Below, in pieces: positions 1-5,301 of a DNA stretch of 11,030 bases. The stretch is taken from assembly GCA_016839635.1 (NCBI GenBank), contig JAEOTV010000273.1, positions 1 through 11,030 of the forward strand. Direction: 5' to 3'. A program made the position numbers and the translations under genes. The stretch's first letter is position 1. Each line of letters starts with the position of its first letter. Under the pieces are notes generated by a model. That model did not search any database, had not been told where the DNA came from, and saw only the letters and a program-made list of their open reading frames with translations. This DNA is from Promethearchaeota archaeon. Lineage in GTDB: Archaea > Asgardarchaeota > Lokiarchaeia > Sigynarchaeales > SOKP01.

Positions 1-1
1 A

Positions 2-946
2 ATAAAAACACCAAACCTGGATTCTATATTCGAAAAATGGAAACAAAAAGCTGCAAGAACAGATCGGAAGAAAATGGAAAAACAATTTGGAACAAAAGGA
101 GCAGTTTTTTCATTGGATGCAATTAGTGCTGCTGAATATGTAAAGGATACCAATAAGGAAGCAGCAATTTATTTTGCTGTTAAAAAATCTCTTGGCCCAG
201 CACCGAAAGGGAAAGAGGAAAATACTGTAACAGCTCCTAGAGTAGGAAGAGTACAATTCTATTCATTTAAAGGAGGTGGAAAAATAAATAAGGACGAGTG
301 GAAAGGAGATGAAATTATTCCTCAATACGAATCATTACAAGCAGTAGCTTGCAAAAATTGTAGAGGGAAGGGATATATTGAGGATAAATGCAAAACATGT
401 AAAGGAACGGGTAAGATAGAAGAAGATCTTATAGTTTTAGTTGGGCAAGAGCAGAAAAAGGAAAAAAAATTATTTTCTTATCCTTGTGGTGTTTGCTATG
501 GCACTGGTAACAGAACAGAACAATGTAAAGAATGTGGAGGCCATAAAAATCTATATAAATATGAGGATCTTCCAGTACCATTTAAAACTGTTGTTACTGG
601 TGTTCCTATACTTCATTCCAGCGCTCAAACAAGGTATGAAAAGGAGATTGGAGAGGATCTCCATAAGATGATTGAGGAAGTCGAAGGAATAAGATTTAGC
701 GAATTTAAAGAATTAGAATCAAAAGCAGAACCCTCATTAGGATATTGGAATAAAAATATTAAAAAGACAATAGGTGCTGCGAGTAGTGATTATAAAACCT
801 ATACTAAAGATAAAGATTCACAAGTTACTACTCAAATTTACTTATTCCCAATGATTTTATTGAATGCAGAAACAAAAAAGGGGAGTAAGTTTGAAATATA
901 CAGTTTGGGCTCAGGAGATAAATTTATGGTATATTCTAATTTCTAA
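2..946 (+). CDS. DnaJ-like zinc-knuckle protein, 5' end outside window
   Basis: The reading frame is open without a stop from base 2, so the ATG at 74 is probably internal and the gene starts left of the window. 314 codons are visible before TAA. Numbering from that ATG, four CxxC knuckles occur at C93/C96, C106/C109, C138/C141 and C151/C154. The first three continue as CxxCxGxG, and the fourth as CxxCGGHK. This resembles the cysteine-rich zinc domain of DnaJ/Hsp40. The spacing is 13, 32 and 13 residues, against roughly 17, 22 and 14 in E. coli DnaJ, and no J-domain HPD motif is visible. About 130 residues follow the fingers, mixed alpha/beta in character, with no membrane segment. Two zinc ions and a protein- or nucleic acid-binding role are likely by family analogy, but the function is unknown. 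T7 runs just downstream suggest termination. Confidence 0.8.
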   Translation: MKTPNLDSIFEKWKQKAARTDRKKMEKQFGTKGAVFSLDAISAAEYVKDTNKEAAIYFAVKKSLGPAPKGKEENTVTAPRVGRVQFYSFKGGGKINKDEWKGDEIIPQYESLQAVACKNCRGKGYIEDKCKTCKGTGKIEEDLIVLVGQEQKKEKKLFSYPCGVCYGTGNRTEQCKECGGHKNLYKYEDLPVPFKTVVTGVPILHSSAQTRYEKEIGEDLHKMIEEVEGIRFSEFKELESKAEPSLGYWNKNIKKTIGAASSDYKTYTKDKDSQVTTQIYLFPMILLNAETKKGSKFEIYSLGSGDKFMVYSNF

Positions 947-949
947 TTC

Positions 950-986
950 TTTTTTTCTATAATTAATTACTAATCAAGATTTTTTT
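950..986 (+). terminator. T-rich tract after the zinc-knuckle gene
   Basis: Two runs of seven T (950-956 and 980-986) follow the TAA at 944-946 within 40 bases. No strong hairpin precedes them. Archaeal RNA polymerase commonly terminates at such U-rich stretches, so this probably ends the left-edge gene's transcript. In DNA this AT-rich, chance runs are possible. Confidence 0.4.
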
Positions 987-1085
987 ATTTTTATCTTAAA
1001 TTTTGTTAAAATATCTTAACTGAATTGCTTTCAAAACCCAAACTTATAAATAAGTGGAATTTCCTTTTTTATTTGGATTTTTTTA

Positions 1086-1093
1086 TTTAAATA
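1086..1093 (+). promoter_or_regulatory. TATA-like box before the 47-residue gene
   Basis: TTTAAATA is centred about 25 bases upstream of the ATG at 1115. That is the spacing expected for an archaeal TATA box driving a leaderless transcript. No Shine-Dalgarno sequence lies before that ATG, which agrees. A second box-like stretch, TTATAAATA, sits further upstream near 1044-1052. AT-rich background limits confidence. Confidence 0.35.
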
Positions 1094-1114
1094 ATTTAAA
1101 GCTTAATTAGCATT

Positions 1115-1258
1115 ATGATAAGTATAGTTGAAAAAGAGAAATTCTTAAGTACAGAACATAATTGTAAGTATTGTTGGGATACGGGTAAAATTAAGATTTT
1201 TAGAGTTGATTGGGAAGATTTTGAAGAAATTATATGTGAAAATTGTAGATCTGACTGA
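1115..1258 (+). CDS. 47-residue two-CxxC zinc-ribbon-like microprotein
   Basis: ATG at 1115-1117 opens a 47-codon frame ending in TGA at 1256-1258. The peptide has exactly four cysteines in two CxxC pairs: C17-K-Y-C20 and C41-E-N-C44, separated by 20 residues. It also has two tryptophans (W21, W33) and many acidic residues. This is the minimal layout of a treble-clef or zinc-ribbon fold binding one zinc. The WDTGK turn after the first pair resembles the turn of zinc knuckles. The pattern is unlikely by chance in a frame this short, which is the main reason for calling it a gene. A TATA-like box about 25 bases upstream suggests leaderless expression. An opposite-strand frame over 1096-1293 has no recognisable features. 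No specific family is recognised and the function is unknown. Confidence 0.6.
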   Translation: MISIVEKEKFLSTEHNCKYCWDTGKIKIFRVDWEDFEEIICENCRSD

Positions 1259-1290
1259 AAAAACTCATAATTTAATAATGCTCTAGACCC

Positions 1291-1309
1291 CAATAATTAT
1301 AAATTATTG
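1291..1309. terminator. AT-rich hairpin between convergent genes
   Basis: CAATAATT (1291-1298) and AATTATTG (1302-1309) form a perfect 8-base-pair stem with a 3-base loop. It lies between the 3' ends of the plus-strand 47-residue gene and the minus-strand ECF gene. The location suits 3'-end formation on either strand, but the stem is almost all A:T and could be background. Confidence 0.3.
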
Positions 1310-1352
1310 AATAAAACCAAAATTTTCTTGAGACTTGTTAAATTTTCTCTAT

Positions 1353-1937
1353 TTATTTAAAGACTTTTTCAAAAACTTGTGGTAAATTATCAATTATAGT
1401 TTTTCGTGCTGTAGCAATAAATAATAGAGCGATCAATCCTCCTAGCCCGAATTGGATTATGCCATTTAAAACTAATTCATATGACGCTGCTTGTATACCG
1501 AAAATGATTATTTCATATAAAAAATACCCAATAACCATCGTAAAACCACCAGCTATAACAGCTAAAATGTCTCTATAATTAATTTTTTTATAAAATTTTT
1601 TAGGATTAGCGATTATCCCCACTAAAAATCCCTCTAAACCCTTAATTAATAAAGTACCAGGAGCATATATCGTATAAGTTAAAAAAATATCCGCTAGAGC
1701 TGAGCCAATACCTCCAGAAAAACCTCCTATTATAGGGCCGAATAATAAACCACAAATCATTACCCCCGCATCTCCTATATTAATGAAACCTTGAGTAGCG
1801 GGAATTGGGATTGAAATCACCATAGTTAATACACAAATCAAAGCAGAAAATACTCCAATAATTGAAAGAGATAAAATTAATCGTGGGGTAAGACGCTGTT
1901 TATAATGATCTGGTGCTGTTACTTCTTCATTTTTCAA
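1353..1937 (-). CDS. ECF transporter substrate-binding S component
   Basis: This 194-residue membrane protein has about six hydrophobic helices and matches the S-component pattern of energy-coupling factor vitamin importers. A conserved NIGDAGVM-type segment lies near residue 53. A glycine-rich GGFSGGIGSALAD stretch (71-83), KGLEGFLVG (99-107) and GYFLYE (137-142) follow. The pattern best fits the family named for riboflavin S components (PF07155 type), whose members also carry other vitamins, so riboflavin is a guess. S components work with a transmembrane EcfT and two EcfA ATPases. None is encoded here, so a shared ECF module elsewhere is implied. The only sensible start is TTG at 1937-1935: upstream codons run to a stop without ATG or GTG, and the first in-frame ATG would remove part of the first helix. 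Confidence 0.85.
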   Translation of the reverse strand: MKNEEVTAPDHYKQRLTPRLILSLSIIGVFSALICVLTMVISIPIPATQGFINIGDAGVMICGLLFGPIIGGFSGGIGSALADIFLTYTIYAPGTLLIKGLEGFLVGIIANPKKFYKKINYRDILAVIAGGFTMVIGYFLYEIIIFGIQAASYELVLNGIIQFGLGGLIALLFIATARKTIIDNLPQVFEKVFK

Positions 1938-1944
1938 TGCTTTT

Positions 1945-1950
1945 ATCGCC
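1945..1950 (-). promoter_or_regulatory. GGCGAT ribosome-binding-like site before TTG start
   Basis: On the minus strand GGCGAT lies seven bases before the TTG at 1937. It differs by one base from GGTGAT, which would pair with the conserved archaeal 16S 3' end. The same hexamer at the same distance precedes the TTG of the GTPase gene at 4228, and this supports both start calls. Confidence 0.4.
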
Positions 1951-1955
1951 TTTAA

Positions 1956-1964
1956 TTTTATATA
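1956..1964 (-). promoter_or_regulatory. TATA-like box before the ECF S gene
   Basis: On the minus strand TATATAAAA is centred about 23 bases before the TTG start, a typical archaeal TATA position for a leaderless transcript. If transcription begins at the TTG, the GGCGAT at 1950-1945 would not be transcribed. So either the box or that site is fortuitous, or initiation occurs unusually close to the box. Confidence 0.35.
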
Positions 1965-2050
1965 TCTAGTTTTTTGAATTTTTTAGACTTTATAAAATTA
2001 ATTTACAAAAAACTCTAATGAATGCTTTTGAGATAAAGAAATGAAAAAAG

Positions 2051-2527
2051 TTACTTAAGTAAATTATTTGAGGCATAAGCGTTCAGAATCTTTCCATAAA
2101 AGTAGTGATGACTACTCATATTTGATTTACTTGACTGAACAATTTGACATTCATAGCTTAAATCAGAGTCTTTTATAGTGGGTACTTTTGTTTTATTTCC
2201 CGGAATAATTTCCAATCCAGCTTCTTTAAATTTATCTGTATCCCTTCCAGAGGAACTGCCTGATATGTCTACCGCATGGGATATTTTATCTGAAGGTATA
2301 TTTACCGTAAATTCGTTAACATCCTCAGTCAGCAATTTATATGTATACCGACTATAAGCTACTTGTGCTCTTATCACAGGATTACCATCGAATTCTTCAA
2401 TACTTTTCCAATCTAAAGCCATAACATTAAGTTTTCCATTTTTATCCATTGAGACTAAAAGTGCTGTATTTCTTTTAAAATGCTCAATATAATCGTAAGG
2501 ATTAATTTTTTGCCTTGTACTAGACAT
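2051..2527 (-). CDS. Flavin reductase-like FMN-binding split-barrel protein (short)
   Basis: This 158-residue soluble protein resembles the flavin reductase / flavoredoxin family (PF01613 type), which bind FMN in a split beta-barrel and often act in NAD(P)H:flavin electron transfer. Supporting segments are a hydrophobic first strand (TALLVSMD, 21-28), YSRYTYKLL (58-66) before F-x-V-N-I-P (73-78), and the characteristic SGRDTDKF (93-100) after a DISG turn. YFYGKIL (142-148) matches the usual late H-x-x-F-x-G strand. The protein ends about ten residues later, so the C-terminal 25-40 residues common in the family are missing, and no continuation is apparent after the stop. It may be a short variant or slightly truncated. 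The ATG at 2527 has no Shine-Dalgarno. The upstream same-strand gene ends 59 bases away. Confidence 0.75.
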   Translation of the reverse strand: MSSTRQKINPYDYIEHFKRNTALLVSMDKNGKLNVMALDWKSIEEFDGNPVIRAQVAYSRYTYKLLTEDVNEFTVNIPSDKISHAVDISGSSSGRDTDKFKEAGLEIIPGNKTKVPTIKDSDLSYECQIVQSSKSNMSSHHYFYGKILNAYASNNLLK

Positions 2528-2586
2528 TTTTATAATATTAATATAGTTATTTCTTAATATATCAATAATTATTAATGTAAAAATGT

Positions 2587-2805
2587 TTAATCATAGTCGT
2601 CATCGTCTTCGTCATCGTCATCGTCTTCGTCATCATCATCTTCCTCCTCCTCATCATTATATACATCATTGGGCTCATACTCTTCAGCATCACGATAACA
2701 GTTTTTACAATAAGGTTTTCCACCTACATAAATTGCTTTATCTTGGAGTATTTCTTTCTCGCAATTTTTACAATAAACATAATCTTCATCATCATAATTA
2801 GACAT
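2587..2805 (-). CDS. 72-residue half-LIM-like zinc finger with poly-acidic tail
   Basis: ATG at 2805-2803 is chosen because GGTG (2815-2812) sits six bases before it as a Shine-Dalgarno. An in-frame GTG at 2814 lies inside that site and is not a likely start. The N-terminal half has C12-x2-C15 and C33-x2-C36 separated by 17 residues, with V-G-G-K-P-Y before the second pair. This resembles one zinc finger of a LIM domain or a treble-clef knuckle. From E52 to D72 the protein is almost only Asp and Glu, ending in DYD. Such tails are typical of binders of basic proteins or histone-like partners, or of solubility tails. No enzyme motif is present. It lies between the nitronate monooxygenase gene (66 bases upstream) and the flavin reductase gene (59 bases downstream) on the same strand, so co-transcription is likely. 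The function is unknown. Confidence 0.75.
   Translation of the reverse strand: MSNYDDEDYVYCKNCEKEILQDKAIYVGGKPYCKNCYRDAEEYEPNDVYNDEEEEDDDDEDDDDDEDDDDYD
2590..2652 (-). repeat. Trinucleotide-like tract encoding the Asp/Glu tail
   Basis: The DNA of the acidic tail is a run of near-identical triplets, read on the plus strand as GTC, ATC and TTC units. This low-complexity tract can expand or contract by slippage in units of one codon, so tail length may vary between strains. Assembly errors are also more likely here. Confidence 0.7.
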
Positions 2806-2811
2806 AACAAA

Positions 2812-2817
2812 CACCTT
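2812..2817 (-). promoter_or_regulatory. Shine-Dalgarno AAGGTG of the 72-residue gene
   Basis: On the minus strand AAGGTG is followed by six bases and then ATG (2805-2803). It fits the archaeal anti-Shine-Dalgarno and fixes the start at that ATG. A leadered message with this site suggests the gene is translated from a transcript begun upstream, possibly with the nitronate monooxygenase gene. Confidence 0.6.
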
Positions 2818-2871
2818 TTAATTTAAAATATAATAACATAAGATAAAAAATAATATAAGTATTGCATAAAA

Positions 2872-3909
2872 TTATACAATACAGTTATTTGCCGCTTTTA
2901 ATCTTTTCTCAGCATCGCTAACGATAGTATCGATTATGTCTTGAACACGGTCTATAGAATTTATTATACCGATACTTTGACCTAAAAGAACAGCTCCATC
3001 TTCAACATTTCCATCATAAGTCATTTCATAATGTTTTTGATCATTCATTACTATCTCTGGTGTTATTTGCGCTTCTAAGGCCATTTTTTCCTCTTTACTT
3101 GATACAACCCCATGGTTTATGGAATAATTATTTTTCCAAAGACGAATTGGACCAAGAACTCCAGTAACCCATAATGTATCATCAGCTTTAGCAGTTGGAA
3201 CAATATTTTTATATTTTTCATGGAATTCACTTTCTTTTGAGGCAATAAACCTTGATCCCATCGCAATAGCCCCCGCACCCATAGCTAGAGCTGAAGCTAA
3301 TCCTTCTCCACTAGAATATCCACCGCATGCAATTATTGGAGTGTCTGAATGTTTTTTCGTGACTTGCTGTAATAAGACTAATGTACTGATTTTTTCATAA
3401 CTTTGATGTCCTCCACCCTCCCAACCAGTAATAACCATGCCATCAACACCAGATGCTACACATTTGTCAGCAAGCCATAATGCTGGTGCAACATGAAAAT
3501 GTTTAATATTCGATCCACTTTCTTTGAGTTTTTGGTAGGTTTTAGCTTTTGGTAATGTCTTTGGAGATCCTGCGCTAGTTACAGCATAAATACATTGCTC
3601 CTTTACTTTTGGATTATTCATTATAAATCTTGAAATCCCTCGACAAAGTCCCGGAGCATCTAACTGTAATCTTGATGTTCTTATATTAAATCCAAAGGGT
3701 TTATCTGTATGTTCAACGACATATTCCATATTCGATTTCATTTCTTCCAAGCTATTTTTTCCGAAAAGATTGGTATGACTTAATACTCCTAATCCACCTG
3801 CTTCAGAAACTGCTACAGTCAACTCTTTTGTATAAAATGGGCCCATAGGAGCTGCAATAATTGGATGCTTAATTCCAAACATTTCAGTTATATTTGTTCT
3901 CAATCCCAT
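2872..3909 (-). CDS. Nitronate monooxygenase-like FMN enzyme
   Basis: This 345-residue protein matches the nitronate monooxygenase / 2-nitropropane dioxygenase family (PF03060), TIM-barrel enzymes that use FMN. Members oxidise alkyl nitronates, and the family also includes FabK-type enoyl reductases. Motifs in order are HPIIAAPMGP (15-24), EAGGLGVLS (36-44), GWEGGGHQS (162-170) with the family's conserved Gly-Gly-His, ACGGYSSGEG (194-203) and GAGAIAMGSRF (211-221). The last two form the FMN phosphate-binding loops. The length is normal and there is no signal or membrane segment. The substrate cannot be read from sequence: family members are often annotated by default and may act on propionate 3-nitronate or other compounds. 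The ATG at 3909 is the first codon of the conserved N terminus. It is the first gene of the minus-strand group and is probably driven from the 3910-4227 region. Confidence 0.88.
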   Translation of the reverse strand: MGLRTNITEMFGIKHPIIAAPMGPFYTKELTVAVSEAGGLGVLSHTNLFGKNSLEEMKSNMEYVVEHTDKPFGFNIRTSRLQLDAPGLCRGISRFIMNNPKVKEQCIYAVTSAGSPKTLPKAKTYQKLKESGSNIKHFHVAPALWLADKCVASGVDGMVITGWEGGGHQSYEKISTLVLLQQVTKKHSDTPIIACGGYSSGEGLASALAMGAGAIAMGSRFIASKESEFHEKYKNIVPTAKADDTLWVTGVLGPIRLWKNNYSINHGVVSSKEEKMALEAQITPEIVMNDQKHYEMTYDGNVEDGAVLLGQSIGIINSIDRVQDIIDTIVSDAEKRLKAANNCIV

Positions 3910-4227
3910 TTTCTTATACCATATTCAGCTATTTTTAATAATTATAATAATATGATAATACTGATAGTGAAAAATCAAATAGTAATATAAATCTTTTATA
4001 AATTTAAAAGCAATTCTTTAGATAAGATCCTCTTTACATAAATGCAAATATAATTAATTTGAGAGTTAGATAAGTATTTTTGAAGTTTAAAGATGTATTT
4101 TTCTAAATATATTTAAATATAAGTTCCGTTTTTGTTTTAATAAATTAAATAATTCTTAATAAAGGTTCTTTGCGCCAGAAAATTTTCAAATCAAGAATCT
4201 TATTATTTTTTCTAGGCGATTAACGAG
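3910..4227. promoter_or_regulatory. Divergent intergenic region between nitronate monooxygenase and GTPase genes
   Basis: These 318 bases separate the outward-reading genes, so both promoters should lie here. TTTATAAA-type sequence occurs near 3994-4003 and is nearly symmetrical. A perfect 14-base palindrome TATATTTAAATATA lies at 4108-4121, followed by AAG. The latter could place a GTPase transcript start near 4140-4147, with a leader of about 80 bases that includes the GGCGAT site. I see no convincing open reading frame, RNA gene or long repeat. Which box is used cannot be decided from sequence this AT-rich. Confidence 0.45.
4215..4220 (+). promoter_or_regulatory. GGCGAT ribosome-binding-like site before TTG start
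   Basis: GGCGAT precedes the TTG at 4228-4230 by seven bases, identical in sequence and spacing to the site before the ECF S gene. It pairs with the archaeal 16S tail (ATCACC) except for one central mismatch. It supports TTG as the GTPase start. Confidence 0.45.
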
Positions 4228-5232
4228 TTGGATAATACTTTAAATGTAAAACTGGTCATTCTTGGAGAAGGAGATGTGGGCAAAACCTCTATTATAAATG
4301 CTTTTATGGGAAGGTCATTTCCCGAGCAATATTTACCAACAATTGGGAGTGAAACCACTAAAAAAGAATATGTAATAAAAGATAATAGTAATATTATAAG
4401 AATATTAGTTTCTATATGGGACACAGGAGGCCAAAGATCATTTAATCCTTTTAATCCAGCTTTATATAAAAATATCGATATAGCTCTTTTAGTTTTCGAT
4501 TTAACAAGACCAAAAGAAACATTAAAACTACTAAAACAAGAGTTTTTAGAACATATAAATAATCAATCTGAAGATGTTTTAAGATTGTTTATTGGAAATA
4601 AATTAGATGCAATTACTAATGATAAGCAGATTAAAACAAATTTGATCAATTTTTTAGCTAAAAATGATAACTTAGTTTTGGTATCTGCAAAAACAGGTGA
4701 AAACATTACTAACTGTTTTGAATTATTAATGTATACTTTTTTAAGAAAAGCAGAAATGTTGTATCCTGATATTGTTCAGAATGACACTGCTGCAGCATTC
4801 CTAAATTTAATCAATAAAAATGAGTCTCAATTAAAAAACGGATTACTAAATTTAAAAAATTTGGATTCGGAATTAAAAAAGCAGAAGATAAAACCGCAAA
4901 GTAAAGAAGAAAGTATTGAGGAAAAAGAAGTTAAAGAATTGAAATACTACGACTTTCTGAAGCAAGAATTAGAAAAGAATTCAACTCAAAAAATCAACAT
5001 AATGGATCAATTTTTGATTAATTTATCTGAACTTGATAAAACAATAGAGCACTTAAAAAAAATCCATTCAAAGTCAAGCAAGAATTTAATTGATAACTTA
5101 AAAGAACTCTTAACTACTACTAAACAAGATTTTGAACAAAATGTTGATTTAATAGCAAACTTAAATAGAGAAGAATTTGAGTTAGTAAAGATTATATCAA
5201 AAACGAAAGAGGAACAATTTAAATTAAATTAG
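4228..5232 (+). CDS. Ras/Rab-like small GTPase with C-terminal coiled-coil tail
   Basis: Residues 1-180 form a Ras-superfamily G domain. It has a P-loop GEGDVGKT (13-20), switch I threonine T38 in YLPTIGSE, G3 WDTGGQ (64-69), G4 NKLD (124-127) and G5 SAK (153-155). All residues for guanine nucleotide and magnesium binding are present. Q69 fits Ras Q61, so hydrolysis is expected. DTGGQ rather than the Rab DTAGQ recalls Arf and Roc-type or Asgard-specific GTPases. Residues 185-216 and about 238-334 are charged helices with hydrophobic spacing, probably coiled coil, joined by a Glu/Lys-rich linker. The only cysteine is C163, so there is no C-terminal prenylation site, and no signal or lipid motif is seen at the N terminus. 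The TTG start lies eight residues before the first strand. The hendecad-repeat gene follows 69 bases downstream. The pathway is unknown. Confidence 0.92.
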   Translation: MDNTLNVKLVILGEGDVGKTSIINAFMGRSFPEQYLPTIGSETTKKEYVIKDNSNIIRILVSIWDTGGQRSFNPFNPALYKNIDIALLVFDLTRPKETLKLLKQEFLEHINNQSEDVLRLFIGNKLDAITNDKQIKTNLINFLAKNDNLVLVSAKTGENITNCFELLMYTFLRKAEMLYPDIVQNDTAAAFLNLINKNESQLKNGLLNLKNLDSELKKQKIKPQSKEESIEEKEVKELKYYDFLKQELEKNSTQKINIMDQFLINLSELDKTIEHLKKIHSKSSKNLIDNLKELLTTTKQDFEQNVDLIANLNREEFELVKIISKTKEEQFKLN

Positions 5233-5290
5233 GTGTGTTCTTGCCTAGAAAAGGAAAAATATCATATAAGAATTAATAAAAATGAAAAAA

Positions 5291-5296
5291 AGGTGA
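5291..5296 (+). promoter_or_regulatory. Shine-Dalgarno AGGTGA of the hendecad protein gene
   Basis: AGGTGA is followed by five bases and then ATG at 5302. This argues for translation starting there rather than at the GTG at 5233, which directly abuts the GTPase stop codon. I see no clear TATA box in the 69-base gap, so the two genes are probably on one transcript. Confidence 0.65.
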
Positions 5297-5301
5297 ATAA
5301 A

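Noticed and set aside
1096..1293. 65-residue minus-strand frame over the 47-residue gene
   Set aside because: It has no recognisable domain, and the opposite strand carries a clear four-cysteine pattern with a TATA-like box, so this frame is taken as a shadow.
2583..2801. His-rich plus-strand frame opposite the acidic-tail gene
   Set aside because: The histidine/arginine repeats are the antisense reading of Asp/Glu codons. The minus strand has a Shine-Dalgarno site and a zinc-finger pattern.
5233..5301. GTG at 5233 as the start of the rod protein
   Set aside because: It directly abuts the GTPase stop and has no suitable ribosome-binding site, while ATG 5302 has AGGTGA at five bases. Readthrough is kept as a separate finding.
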